Below the pieces are notes generated by a model, which did no database searches, was not told the DNA's origin, and saw nothing but the letters and a program-made list of their open reading frames with translations. Positions 45,135 to 56,688 of a DNA stretch of 64,000 nt are shown piece after piece (position 1 is the first letter of the stretch; each line of letters begins with the position of its first letter). A program made the translations under genes and the position numbers. The DNA comes from an uncultured Paracoccaceae bacterium (GTDB lineage Bacteria > Pseudomonadota > Alphaproteobacteria > Rhodobacterales > Rhodobacteraceae), in the NCBI GenBank assembly GCA_947499715.1, contig CANMPL010000010.1, positions 1 to 64,000 of the forward strand. The letters are read 5' to 3'.

Positions 45135-46181
45135 ATGTTCTTTGCCTCTGACAACGCGGGCCCTGCCCACCCATCTGTCATGGCTGCCCTGACCAGCGCC
45201 AACGAAGGCTATGCGATGGGTTATGGTGCGGATGCCAACACGGACCAGGTGCGCAACACGCTACGCCGCGTTTTTGAGGCGCCTGACGCGATGGTTCATT
45301 TGACGGCGACGGGCACGGCCGCGAACGTGTTGATCCTGTCGACCATGGCCGACCCCTGGGACACGATCTATTGCACCGCTGTCAGCCATATCAACTGCGA
45401 CGAATGCAACGCGCCAGAGTTCTATGCGGGTGCAAAGTTGACCCTTGTCGACGCGATCGAGGCCAAGATGACGCCCGCCGCCCTACAAGCGTCGATTGAG
45501 GCTACAGGTGTCATCGGGGTGCACAACGCGCAACGCGGACCCGTGTCGATCACGCAGGTCACGGAACGCGGCACGCTTTACAGTCTTGACGAAATCCGCG
45601 CGCTTTCCGATGTGGCCCACGCCCACGGACTTCAGGTGCACATGGATGGTGCACGTTTTGCCAACGCGCTGGTGGCGCTTGGCTGCACCCCCGCCGAGAT
45701 GACGTGGAAAGCCGGCATTGATGCGGTCAGCTTTGGTGGCACCAAGAACGGTTTGATGGGCGCGGAGGCCTGCGTATTCTTTGACCCGATCAAGCAATGG
45801 GAATTCGAGCTGCGTCGCAAACGCGGGGCGCACCTGTTTTCGAAGCATCGGTATTTGAGCGCGCAGATGCAGGCCTATCTGGCTGATGATCTTTGGCTTG
45901 AACTTGCCGCACAATCCAATACCACCAGCGCGCGCCTGCGCGGTGGCCTGGCGGGCCACAATGCGGTGCGGATCCTGTATGCGCCCAACGCCAATATGAC
46001 CTTTTTCGAAGCGCCGAGGCAGTTGCATCAGAAATTGCTGGGGGCTGGTGCTGTTTACTACGTCGAAGACGGCGACGTCGACAATGGCCCCGCAGACGGG
46101 ATCCTCACCGGGCGCCTCGTCACCGATTGGTCGATGACAGAGGCAGGTGTTGATGAGTTTCTGACGTTGCTGCGCGGTTAG
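45135..46181 (+). CDS. Low-specificity L-threonine aldolase-like PLP enzyme
   Basis: This 348-aa fold-type I PLP enzyme starts directly after the YcgN stop. It has SDNAGPAHPSVMAAL, VHMDGARFANALVALG and the PLP lysine in FGGTKNGLMGAEA (K204). It would split threonine or a related beta-hydroxy amino acid into glycine and an aldehyde. It is the third gene of the ribF transcript and overlaps the convergent isomerase gene by four bases. Confidence 0.88.
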   Translation: MFFASDNAGPAHPSVMAALTSANEGYAMGYGADANTDQVRNTLRRVFEAPDAMVHLTATGTAANVLILSTMADPWDTIYCTAVSHINCDECNAPEFYAGAKLTLVDAIEAKMTPAALQASIEATGVIGVHNAQRGPVSITQVTERGTLYSLDEIRALSDVAHAHGLQVHMDGARFANALVALGCTPAEMTWKAGIDAVSFGGTKNGLMGAEACVFFDPIKQWEFELRRKRGAHLFSKHRYLSAQMQAYLADDLWLELAAQSNTTSARLRGGLAGHNAVRILYAPNANMTFFEAPRQLHQKLLGAGAVYYVEDGDVDNGPADGILTGRLVTDWSMTEAGVDEFLTLLRG

Positions 46182-46777
46182 ATCTTACCGGCGAGATGTG
46201 CGTCCAGATCAGCGATCCGATCTTCACCCCAAAAACGCTCATCTCCGTCAGTGATGAAGAACGGCGCGCCAAATGCGCCTTTGAGCACCGCCTCTTCCAG
46301 ATTGGCGGCATAAGTATCTGCGCCTTGCACGAGGCCAGACATCGCAAGGCCGCCATCAAATCCCGCAGCTTCCAGACAAGCGACGATCACGTCGTCTTGG
46401 CTGATGTCTTTTTCCTCTGCCCAGCAGGCACGTGTCAAACCAGCCACCAGACCGGCAAGGTCACCACCGCCCGCGTTTTGAGCTGCAATGATCGCATAGG
46501 ACGACGGGGCCGGATTGGTGGGCCAAAAAGCAGGTTTGGGGTTCAGCGGCATTCCGGCAAGCGCTGACCGGCGGCGCAATTCCTGCATGCGGTATTCTTG
46601 CCGGTTGGGATGGCGATCTTTGGGTGGGATACCACCAGTGCGCGAAAACAGCCCCATGATATCAAGTGGCTTATAGGTGATCGTTGCGCCATGGGCTGCT
46701 GCCACTTCTGCCGGTCGGGTGCCAGAGAGGTAGGTAAATGGGCTAATCGTGGCAAAGTAGTAATCGATGTGAGCCAT
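46178..46777 (-). CDS. 2-hydroxychromene-2-carboxylate isomerase-like (DsbA/kappa-GST fold)
   Basis: This 199-aa protein has FATISPFTYLSG near the N terminus (Ser12 at the position of the active residue in the NahD family), PLDIMGLFSRTGG and the C-terminal GAFGAPFFITDGDERFWGEDR. It uses or binds glutathione in related proteins. AAGGAGGG precedes the ATG. There is no aromatic degradation cluster nearby, so the substrate is open. Confidence 0.87.
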   Translation of the reverse strand: MAHIDYYFATISPFTYLSGTRPAEVAAAHGATITYKPLDIMGLFSRTGGIPPKDRHPNRQEYRMQELRRRSALAGMPLNPKPAFWPTNPAPSSYAIIAAQNAGGGDLAGLVAGLTRACWAEEKDISQDDVIVACLEAAGFDGGLAMSGLVQGADTYAANLEEAVLKGAFGAPFFITDGDERFWGEDRIADLDAHLAGKI

Positions 46778-46882
46778 TTGGCCCTCCTTGGCGGTTGCAT
46801 TCTTTGCGTGACCGTAACGCTGTGTTAGGGCGTGTCAACGACAGTGCGAATCCGCCCATCCCTTCTGCCAAAGGACCCTTCC

Positions 46883-47899
46883 ATGCCCTCCGTACTTGAA
46901 CCCAAGCTGATTTCCGGCAACGCAAACCGACCGCTGGCTGAAGCCGTGGCAAGCCGCATGTCAGTGCATCGCGGCATGGATGTGGGCCTGTGTGATGCTC
47001 GTGTGGAGCGGTTCAACGACGGAGAGATCTTTGTCGAGGTGTTTGAGAATGTGCGCGGCGAGGATATGTTCATTATCCAGCCTACCTCGAACCCCGCAAA
47101 TGATAACCTGATGGAACTGTTGATTATTTCTGACGCGCTGCGCCGGTCGTCTGCGGCACGCATTACGGCAGTGATCCCCTACTTTGGCTATGCCCGCCAA
47201 GACCGCCGCTCCAAGGCCCGCACACCGATTACGGCCAAGCTGGTCGCGAATATGCTGGTTGAAGCTGGTGTAGAACGTATCTTGACCCTGGATTTGCATG
47301 CCACGCAGATCCAGGGTTTTTTCGATATCCCGGTTGATAACCTCTATGCCTCGCCGGTTTTCGCGCTGGATGTGATGCACCATTTCAAGGGACAGATGGA
47401 CGACGTGATGGTCGTTTCTCCTGATGTGGGGGGCGTGGCTCGTGCACGTGACCTCGCACAACGCATCGGCGCGCCACTGTCGATTGTCGACAAACGCCGC
47501 GGCAAACCCGGTGAAGTGGCCGAAATGACCGTGATCGGGGATGTCAAAGACCGCACGTGTTTGATCGTGGACGACATCGTGGATACGGCAGGAACGCTTT
47601 GCAAAGCGGCGGAAGTGCTGATGGATCACGGCGCAAAGGAAGTGCACGCCTATATCACTCACGGCGTTCTGTCGGGGCCTGCCGTGGACAGGATCAGCAA
47701 GTCGGTGATGAAGAACCTGGTGATCACGGACACGATTGAGCCAACAGATGCGATCAAGGGCTGCAAGAACATTCGGATCGTCGGCACAGCACCCGTTTTT
47801 GCGCAGGCGATTCTGAACACATGGAACGGCACCAGCGTGTCATCGCTGTTCAATCACAAGACGCTGAAGCCGATCTACGAAGGCACCTACCGGGACTAG
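46883..47899 (+). CDS. prs: Ribose-phosphate pyrophosphokinase
   Basis: This 338-aa protein is taken from the ATG at 46883, preceded by AAAGGA. It has [20 protein letters not shown], the flexible loop [17 protein letters not shown] and the PRPP-binding [13 protein letters not shown]. It makes PRPP for nucleotide and amino acid synthesis. Confidence 0.97.
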   Translation: MPSVLEPKLISGNANRPLAEAVASRMSVHRGMDVGLCDARVERFNDGEIFVEVFENVRGEDMFIIQPTSNPANDNLMELLIISDALRRSSAARITAVIPYFGYARQDRRSKARTPITAKLVANMLVEAGVERILTLDLHATQIQGFFDIPVDNLYASPVFALDVMHHFKGQMDDVMVVSPDVGGVARARDLAQRIGAPLSIVDKRRGKPGEVAEMTVIGDVKDRTCLIVDDIVDTAGTLCKAAEVLMDHGAKEVHAYITHGVLSGPAVDRISKSVMKNLVITDTIEPTDAIKGCKNIRIVGTAPVFAQAILNTWNGTSVSSLFNHKTLKPIYEGTYRD

Positions 47900-47934
47900 G
47901 TCCTTCTTCTTTTGGCCAAAATATCCCAGGGGGA

Positions 47935-47987
47935 GTCCGCCCTGCGGACGGGGGACTGGTCCCCCGCAATTATTCGTCGAATAATTG
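47935..47987. repeat. Three consecutive palindromes downstream of prs
   Basis: GTCCGC-CCT-GCGGAC (47935-47949), GGGGGAC-TG-GTCCCCC (47950-47965) and a 21-base dyad built of CAATTATTCG, T and the exact reverse complement (47967-47987) lie back to back. They follow a TTGGCCAAAATATCCC-type string resembling intergenic repeats of this bacterial group. The string ATTATTCGTCGA also occurs near 20513. Confidence 0.65.
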
Positions 47988-48041
47988 TTCGTCGCACGGA
48001 AAACCCCGCGCTTGGCACGCAGAATGGGCAATAAAGGCGCG

Positions 48042-48389
48042 TTAGATATCCCACGCCTCATCATCACTGATTTGGCCGATTGACTGCCATGCCACACGCA
48101 CGCGCGCCACGCGTGTGTCGCCCCATGTGCGAAACACGATCTCGAATCCCTTTGGTCCGATCTTTTCGGCCTGCACATCGGCGCGGACATTGGTGTCATG
48201 ACCAAAATCCCACATGCTAAGAGAGACAGTCACCGCTGGTGGTGCATCATAGCTTTCAGAAAAGGTGACCTTTTTTCGTATCAGGCGCGGGCCATCCCCT
48301 GACCACATCTCACCGTCATCTTCAAAGTCGGAAAACAGCACCACGTCGCCCTGATCGACGCCAATGGTGTGGCTTGCAAATTTACGCAT
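48042..48389 (-). CDS. H-type lectin domain protein
   Basis: This 115-aa protein is taken from the ATG at 48389. It has VTFSESYDAPPAVTVSLSMW, GFEIVFRTWGDTRVARVRVA and WQSIG, the pattern of the H-type lectin fold (beta-sandwich of the snail-agglutinin type). No signal peptide is present. Its ligand is unknown. It lies downstream of the ATP synthase terminator on the same strand. Confidence 0.72.
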   Translation of the reverse strand: MRKFASHTIGVDQGDVVLFSDFEDDGEMWSGDGPRLIRKKVTFSESYDAPPAVTVSLSMWDFGHDTNVRADVQAEKIGPKGFEIVFRTWGDTRVARVRVAWQSIGQISDDEAWDI

Positions 48390-48452
48390 GTTAACTCGTC
48401 GTCTATCCCAATGGCCTGACCCTGCCAGAGCGGCCGCGCCATGGCGATCCCC

Positions 48453-48488
48453 AAAAACCAACAAAGGCCCCGCAGTGCGGAGCCTTTG
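48453..48488 (-). terminator. Terminator of the F1-ATPase operon
   Basis: On the minus strand CAAAGGC pairs with GCCTTTG, and inner CCGC with GCGG across one mismatch; TTTTT follows shortly after. It lies 32 bases after the atpC stop. Confidence 0.75.
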
Positions 48489-48519
48489 TCACAGCTGTTA
48501 ACGAAAGGTTAACGCTGGA

Positions 48520-48948
48520 TTAGTTGTTCGCGGTCAAACCGATGTGTCCACCAACGGCCACCATGTCAGCGATCAGCTTGGCCGCGTCATCAACGGGGCC
48601 CGGCTCATTCTTGAACACTTCTTTGGCGTTATCATGCGCGGCCTTCGCCTCTGCGATCATGCCGTCGTAGACCTCTTGCGTAACCTCATCGCGCGGCAAA
48701 GCGCTTTCAGCCAGCACAGAGACGGAATCTGCTGTGATCTCGGCAAAGCCACCGACCACAACATATTCATCCGTGCCACCGCTGTGGATCACACGCAGCA
48801 CACCGGGGCGCAGCGTGGTGATCGTAGGCGCGTGGTTGGCCATCGCCGTCATGTCGCCGTCAGCGCCAGGGATTTGCACCTCGGTCGCCTCAACAGACGC
48901 CAAACGACGCTCGGGTGAGACCAGATCGAATTGTAGGTTTGCCATCAT
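48520..48948 (-). CDS. atpC: ATP synthase F1 subunit epsilon
   Basis: This 142-aa protein has [20 protein letters not shown] and [20 protein letters not shown], the epsilon beta-sandwich motifs. It is part of the central stalk of the F1 motor at the inner membrane. GGAG lies upstream; two adjacent ATGs are possible starts. Last gene of atpHAGDC. Confidence 0.96.
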   Translation of the reverse strand: MMANLQFDLVSPERRLASVEATEVQIPGADGDMTAMANHAPTITTLRPGVLRVIHSGGTDEYVVVGGFAEITADSVSVLAESALPRDEVTQEVYDGMIAEAKAAHDNAKEVFKNEPGPVDDAAKLIADMVAVGGHIGLTANN

Positions 48949-48967
48949 TTGGCTCCTTTAAGTTCGA

Positions 48968-51282
<2,315 letters not shown>

Positions 51283-51307
51283 TGTAACGTCTCCTTATCT
51301 TGCGGAT

Positions 51308-52843
51308 TTAAGCGAAATCTTTAGCGAATGCGTCGATTGCTGCTTTGATTTTTTCCTCAGCGTCGCCTTTGATCTTAGGATCGTCCTTGGTGATCATGTC
51401 CAAGACGGCCTTGTCAGTCGTCCGCAGGTGCTTCAGCAGACCTGCCTCGAACCGGCCAACGTCCTTAACGCCTACGTTATCAAGATAGCCGTTCACACCC
51501 GCGTAGATCACGCAAACGATCTCGGCGTTGGTCAGCGGCGAATACTGCGGCTGCTTCATCAGCTCTGTCAGACGCGCACCGCGGTTCAGCAGTTTCTGCG
51601 TTGCCGCATCCAGATCGGAACCAAACTGCGCAAAGGCCGCCATTTCACGGTACTGCGCCAGTTCCAGCTTCACCGGACCCGCAACAGATTTCATCGCGTT
51701 GGTCTGGGCAGAGGACCCAACACGGCTCACCGACAGACCGGTGTTCACGGCAGGACGGATACCTTGGAAGAACAGTTCGGTTTCAAGGAAGATCTGACCG
51801 TCAGTGATCGAAATCACGTTGGTCGGAATAAACGCGGACACGTCACCACCCTGGGTTTCAATGATCGGCAGCGCGGTCAGCGAGCCTGCACCATTGTCTT
51901 CGTTCAGCTTGGCCGAACGCTCCAACAGGCGGGAGTGGAGGTAGAAAACATCACCGGGATAAGCTTCACGGCCTGGTGGGCGGCGCAGCAGCAGGGACAT
52001 CTGACGATAGGACACAGCCTGCTTGGACAGGTCATCATAGATGATCAGTGCGTGGCGGCCATTGTCGCGGAAGTGTTCTGCCATCGCAGTTGCCGCGTAA
52101 GGCGCAAGGAACTGCATTGGCGCGGGGTCGGATGCGGTCGCAGCCACAACAATCGAATATTCAATCGCGCCGGATTCTTCGAGACGCTTCACCAGCTGGG
52201 CCACAGTCGACCGCTTCTGACCAACAGCCACGTAAACGCAGTAGAGCTTGTCATACTCGCTTTCGGCGGCGTCGTTATACGACTTCTGGTTCAGAATAGT
52301 GTCGAGCGCCACAGCGGTCTTACCTGTCTGACGGTCACCAATGATCAGCTCGCGCTGGCCACGGCCGATTGGGATCATCGCGTCAACGGATTTCAGACCG
52401 GTCGCCATTGGCTCGTGGACCGACTTACGAGGGATGATGCCGGGGGCCTTGCTGTCTGCAACGGCACGGTTTTTTGTCTTGATCGGGCCCTTGCCGTCCA
52501 GCGGGTTGCCCAGACCGTCAACAACGCGGCCCAGCAGTTCGTCACCTACAGGCACGTCCACGATGGACTTGGTGCGCTTGACGGTGTCGCCTTCTTTGAT
52601 GTCCCGGTCAGAACCGAAGATAACAACACCGACGTTGTCGCTTTCGAGGTTCAGGGCCATCCCGCGGATACCACCGGGGAATTCCACCATCTCACCGGCC
52701 TGCACATTGTCGAGGCCATAGATACGCGCAATACCGTCACCGACGCTCAGCACGCGGCCAACTTCAGCAACTTCAGCCTCTTGGCCAAAGTTCTTGATCT
52801 GGTCCTTTAGGATCGCAGAAATTTCAGACGCTTGGATCGCCAT
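51308..52843 (-). CDS. atpA: ATP synthase F1 subunit alpha
   Basis: This 511-aa protein has the P-loop GDRQTGKT (169-176) and the conserved [18 protein letters not shown]. It is the regulatory nucleotide-binding subunit. It abuts atpH. Confidence 0.99.
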   Translation of the reverse strand: MAIQASEISAILKDQIKNFGQEAEVAEVGRVLSVGDGIARIYGLDNVQAGEMVEFPGGIRGMALNLESDNVGVVIFGSDRDIKEGDTVKRTKSIVDVPVGDELLGRVVDGLGNPLDGKGPIKTKNRAVADSKAPGIIPRKSVHEPMATGLKSVDAMIPIGRGQRELIIGDRQTGKTAVALDTILNQKSYNDAAESEYDKLYCVYVAVGQKRSTVAQLVKRLEESGAIEYSIVVAATASDPAPMQFLAPYAATAMAEHFRDNGRHALIIYDDLSKQAVSYRQMSLLLRRPPGREAYPGDVFYLHSRLLERSAKLNEDNGAGSLTALPIIETQGGDVSAFIPTNVISITDGQIFLETELFFQGIRPAVNTGLSVSRVGSSAQTNAMKSVAGPVKLELAQYREMAAFAQFGSDLDAATQKLLNRGARLTELMKQPQYSPLTNAEIVCVIYAGVNGYLDNVGVKDVGRFEAGLLKHLRTTDKAVLDMITKDDPKIKGDAEEKIKAAIDAFAKDFA

Positions 52844-53404
52844 TTATCCGACCTCTTTCATAGTGTTCTGGAGTGCGTTGAGCTTGGATTTGATCGACGT
52901 ATCAATCATCTTCGAGCCCACTTTAACGATAAGACCGCCGATGAGGCTTTCATCAACGGTCGCTTGGATGGTCACGGCCTTACCGACCTGTGCCTTGAGG
53001 GTTTTCGCCAGCTTGTCCGACTGCGCCTTGGTCAGCGCGGTTGCGGATGTCACCTCGGCTGTCACTTCGCCACGCTCTTCTGCGATCATCTCACGCAGGG
53101 TGCGCACCAGCGCTGGCAACACAAACAGTCGACGCTTCTGCGCCAAAAGCTGGGTCGTGTTTGCCATCGTGGCAGACAGTTTCATTTTCTTTGCAATTCC
53201 GGCCATTGCCGCCGCTTGCTCGTCCCGGCTGTAAAGCGGAGAATCGATCAGCGTCTTGAAGTCGGCGCTGTCATTTAGCGCGGATTCGAGGCTCGCAATG
53301 TCGGTTTCAAGAGCTTTGAGACCCTTGCCTTCGCGGACAAGGTCAAAGACGGCAGATGCATAGCGTGCTGCAATGCCTGTGGAAATCGAAGCTGGTTCGG
53401 ACAC
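52844..53404 (-). CDS. atpH: ATP synthase F1 subunit delta
   Basis: This 186-aa protein is taken from the GTG at 53404, which has GGAAGG upstream at a good distance (another GTG two codons earlier is possible). It has ISTGIAARYASAVFDLV at the N terminus and VDESLIGGLIVKVGSKMID near the C terminus. It connects F1 to the peripheral stalk. First gene of the operon. Confidence 0.95.
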   Translation of the reverse strand: MSEPASISTGIAARYASAVFDLVREGKGLKALETDIASLESALNDSADFKTLIDSPLYSRDEQAAAMAGIAKKMKLSATMANTTQLLAQKRRLFVLPALVRTLREMIAEERGEVTAEVTSATALTKAQSDKLAKTLKAQVGKAVTIQATVDESLIGGLIVKVGSKMIDTSIKSKLNALQNTMKEVG

Positions 53405-53517
53405 GTCCACCCTTCCGATGTCTTGGGCCTGTCAGATCTGCGACCAGTGGTAGCCGCCACCCTTCAGGCAATCAAAATGCCCCTTCACCGGAATGACGGG
53501 GCGTCGAAATTTGGGCC

Positions 53518-53546
53518 GATGTAGCAGAGGGGTTTGAGGGTCGCAA
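53518..53546 (-). promoter_or_regulatory. Candidate promoter of the F1-ATPase operon
   Basis: On the minus strand TTGCGA and TACATC are separated by exactly 17 bases, about 115 bases before the atpH start. Confidence 0.5.
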
Positions 53547-53691
53547 GCACCCCAGACAAGGAATCGTGATCGAAACGCAGTGCGAAAGTGCCGCAGGACC
53601 GGTACCGCAGGCCTCAGACCAAGTTTTCATCTTAGAACAAGGACGAAACGCCGCATAAGATGACGACGGTCGCCATCTCACCTAGCCGATT

Positions 53692-54822
53692 CTACGCGGC
53701 TTTCTGATTGGGGGGCATCGCGGGATCGATATCTGAATGGTCGAAGGCCACATTATTGCGCCCCTGCTCTTTCGCAGAATATAGCAATCTGTCAGCCCGT
53801 TGAAGCGCCTGATGGATCGGCAGATCCTGTTCCAGCCAAATTGCACCGATACTTACGGTGACAGCAATTTCGACGTCATCGAACATGATTTTCCGGTCGG
53901 CAATGGTCCGGCGACAACGCTCTGCAATCAAAATCGCTTCTGGTTTTTGAATATTGGGCAAAACAATAACAAATTCATCACCGCTTAAGCGCGCAAACAC
54001 ATCTTCTTGCCGCAAAACCGGCTTAAGACAATCGGCAATGGACTTGAGGACCTGATCACCCGTCGCATGACCAAACTGATCATTCACAGACTTAAACTTG
54101 TCGACGTCAAAGTAGACGACCGAGATACCTTCGCCGCGCCGCCGCTTGGCGCGCGAAAGGTCGGCATAGCGACGTTCAAGACTACGCCGGTTTTGCAACC
54201 CGGTAAGGTGATCGACAAAAGCCTCTGTCCGGTGATTTTCCGCCTGACTGTAATAGAGAAATTCATTGAAAAGGAGCTGTTTGATCAGCAGGCTGCCCAA
54301 CACGTTGACCAAAAGCATGTACGGGACCAAGGTCTTAAACAGCGTCGCCCACACCTCTGACGGGGCCAGGAACGTGGACAGGCTGTGAAGGGTCAACATG
54401 AATCCGAGGATCACGGCCTGCTGCCAATCGCGAAAGTCGCGATCCTTGACATAATAGCGCCAGGCCAGGCCCGCTGCATAAACGATAAGCGCGCCGACGA
54501 CACCGGGTGCCACACCCGCACCGCCGATCATCACGCGATAAATCGTCCCGGTTGCCAGCGCCATGCCGCCCGCCGTGGGGCCAATCAAGGCCGCGGCGGT
54601 GCCAATCAACAAAAAGCGCATATCGAATATCCCGCCGGAGTAAATCGGCATTGGATTGGACATAGAATAGATGATTGCGAGTGAAAAAAGACTGCCAACT
54701 GCAAATTCGTATTGGAGCGCGGAAAGCTGTTTGCGCCGTAGAACGCTTGTTGCAAGTACGAGCGCCATCATCAGCGCGATTGGATCCACAAAAGTCGAAA
54801 CAAGTACAGTGAGTTCGTTCAA
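53692..54822 (-). CDS. Membrane diguanylate cyclase (5TM sensor + GGDEF)
   Basis: This 376-aa protein starts at a TTG with AAGGA seven bases upstream. Residues 1-195 form about five to six membrane helices with GGIFDMRFLLIGTAAALIGP and TIYRVMIGGAGVAPG, the 5TMR-LYT sensor type. Residues 205-360 are a GGDEF domain with DHLTGLQNRRSL, VYFDVDKFKSVND and the active site SGDEF (290-294). RQED five residues before it (281-284) is an intact inhibitory I-site. It should make c-di-GMP with product feedback. Confidence 0.92.
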   Translation of the reverse strand: MNELTVLVSTFVDPIALMMALVLATSVLRRKQLSALQYEFAVGSLFSLAIIYSMSNPMPIYSGGIFDMRFLLIGTAAALIGPTAGGMALATGTIYRVMIGGAGVAPGVVGALIVYAAGLAWRYYVKDRDFRDWQQAVILGFMLTLHSLSTFLAPSEVWATLFKTLVPYMLLVNVLGSLLIKQLLFNEFLYYSQAENHRTEAFVDHLTGLQNRRSLERRYADLSRAKRRRGEGISVVYFDVDKFKSVNDQFGHATGDQVLKSIADCLKPVLRQEDVFARLSGDEFVIVLPNIQKPEAILIAERCRRTIADRKIMFDDVEIAVTVSIGAIWLEQDLPIHQALQRADRLLYSAKEQGRNNVAFDHSDIDPAMPPNQKAA

Positions 54823-54925
54823 AACAAAATCCTTAGCCCGCCCACGACCGAACTAAACGCAACGCACTAAATTTTAGTTTATCTTCGCGAGAATTTTCGA
54901 AGTCGCCAGCATCTTAGCTTACCGA

Positions 54926-55678
54926 TTAGACGGGGCGGCCTTCGGGCACTGGCGCACCTAGGCCCTCTAACACGCGCAATGGGCGTTTGACGGCTTCGCC
55001 CAGCCCCGGCCGCTTTGGCTGCGGGATCTGCTTGCTGACCTCGACCATCAAAACGCCACCAGCATAGAAGACCGGCATCTTTTGCCCGAAGGATTCCAAC
55101 ATGTTTGCCGACTTCCGCCAAAGCTTGCGCGAACTGGGCGGTTGATAAAGCGCAGAAACATGCCGCCCCGGCAGTAACCCATGCGTGCGCAACTGGCCCT
55201 CGAGTTGGCCAAGCGAATACGGGCGGCCATAGCCAAAAGGCGTGCGGTCGGACCGTGACCATAGCCCAGCGCGGTTTGGCACGACGAACACAGCTTTTCC
55301 GCCCGGTCCCAGGACCCGCCAAACCTCATCAAGTAAAGCAGGCGGCGTTTCCGAGGTTTCAAGCCCGTGCAATAACACCAATTTGTCGACCTGCCCGGCC
55401 TGCAATGGCCAAAGCGTTTCTTCACATAAGACTGAGATGTTGGGCTGCCCGGCAGGCCACGGCATCACGCCTTGCGGGCCAGGCATAAGTGCAATGACAC
55501 GCCGCGCCTGCCCCAGATATGGGCGCAGCAACGGCACGGCAAATCCGTATCCCGCAACGGTCTGACCCCTTGCTTCGGGCCAGAACCGCAACAATTCATC
55601 GCGCACCACCTTTTGCGCCGCGCGGCCAAGCCCGGAGCGGTAGTAAAAATTGCGCAGATCCAGCACGTCAAGGTGCAT
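54926..55678 (-). CDS. Class I SAM methyltransferase-like protein
   Basis: This 250-aa protein has a diverged Rossmann methyltransferase core: [15 protein letters not shown] at the SAM loop, [20 protein letters not shown] and [16 protein letters not shown] (motif post-I/III-like). The acidic motif I is weak. It is divergent from gloB by 61 bases, an arrangement seen in Rhodobacterales. The substrate is unknown. Confidence 0.78.
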   Translation of the reverse strand: MHLDVLDLRNFYYRSGLGRAAQKVVRDELLRFWPEARGQTVAGYGFAVPLLRPYLGQARRVIALMPGPQGVMPWPAGQPNISVLCEETLWPLQAGQVDKLVLLHGLETSETPPALLDEVWRVLGPGGKAVFVVPNRAGLWSRSDRTPFGYGRPYSLGQLEGQLRTHGLLPGRHVSALYQPPSSRKLWRKSANMLESFGQKMPVFYAGGVLMVEVSKQIPQPKRPGLGEAVKRPLRVLEGLGAPVPEGRPV

Positions 55679-55739
55679 TGCGGTTCCGAAATCCTTGGTT
55701 CAGTCTGGGATCAACATAAACACGAAACAACAGGATGCC

Positions 55740-56501
55740 ATGCCCCTAACGCTCGTGACGATCCCCTGCCTTGCGGACAACTACGCTTTTCTGGTCCATA
55801 ACGACAAAACCGGACAGACTGCGCTGGTCGATGTGCCCGATGCGGCCCCAATTCAGGCTGAATTGGATCGGCGTGGCTGGGTGCTGAGTGACATCTTGTT
55901 GACGCACCATCATTGGGATCACGTTGATGGCCTGCCAGGCATACGAGGCGAAGCACGTGTGATCGGGGCAAAGGCCGATGCACACCGATTGCCAGATCTT
56001 GATCTGGCCGTCAGCGAAGGCGACACAATCAGCATTTGCGGCGAAGACACGCAGATATTTGACGTCAGTGGCCACACAATCGGTCATATCGCGTTCTTTA
56101 TGGCCCACAGCGGGCTTGCGTTTACCGCTGACAGTCTGATGGCCATGGGGTGTGGACGCCTGTTTGAGGGCACACCGGCGCAGATGTGGGCGTCCATGCA
56201 GAAATTGCGGAAACTGCCGCCCCAAACGCTGATTTGCTCTGGCCACGAGTATACTGCTGGAAACCTTGCCTTTGCCTTGACCCTTGATCCCAACAACGCG
56301 GCGATTATCTTAAGAGGCGAGGAGATTAAGGCCGCTCGGAACAACGGGGTGTTTACGGTGCCTTCGACCCTCGCAAACGAGCTTGCCACAAACCCCTATC
56401 TGCGCGCCGACGACCCTGATCTTGCTGCCGCAATTGGTATGCCAGGGGCTGATCCCGTCGCCGTATTCACCGAGATCCGCGCCCGTAAGGACCGGTTTTG
56501 A
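55740..56501 (+). CDS. gloB: Hydroxyacylglutathione hydrolase (glyoxalase II)
   Basis: This 253-aa protein is taken from the ATG at 55740, preceded by AGGA. The metal-binding THHHWDH lies at 55-61, and further ligands are in SGHTIGH and CSGHEYTAGN. It hydrolyses S-lactoylglutathione to lactate and glutathione. Confidence 0.95.
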   Translation: MPLTLVTIPCLADNYAFLVHNDKTGQTALVDVPDAAPIQAELDRRGWVLSDILLTHHHWDHVDGLPGIRGEARVIGAKADAHRLPDLDLAVSEGDTISICGEDTQIFDVSGHTIGHIAFFMAHSGLAFTADSLMAMGCGRLFEGTPAQMWASMQKLRKLPPQTLICSGHEYTAGNLAFALTLDPNNAAIILRGEEIKAARNNGVFTVPSTLANELATNPYLRADDPDLAAAIGMPGADPVAVFTEIRARKDRF

Positions 56502-56688
56502 CCACGCAACCGGCAACTGCACAAAAGTTGCCCCTGTTACACGCTTTCACAACTTCTGACGCGTATTGTGAACGCAAGACCGAAAAAAAGCCTTGAAGGT
56601 TTGGTAAATAAGCCAAAGTCTAAAGGTATCAGGCCACGGTCAGACTGAACAAATGTCAGGCTGACCCCCGATGGAAGGAGCACAAAAA

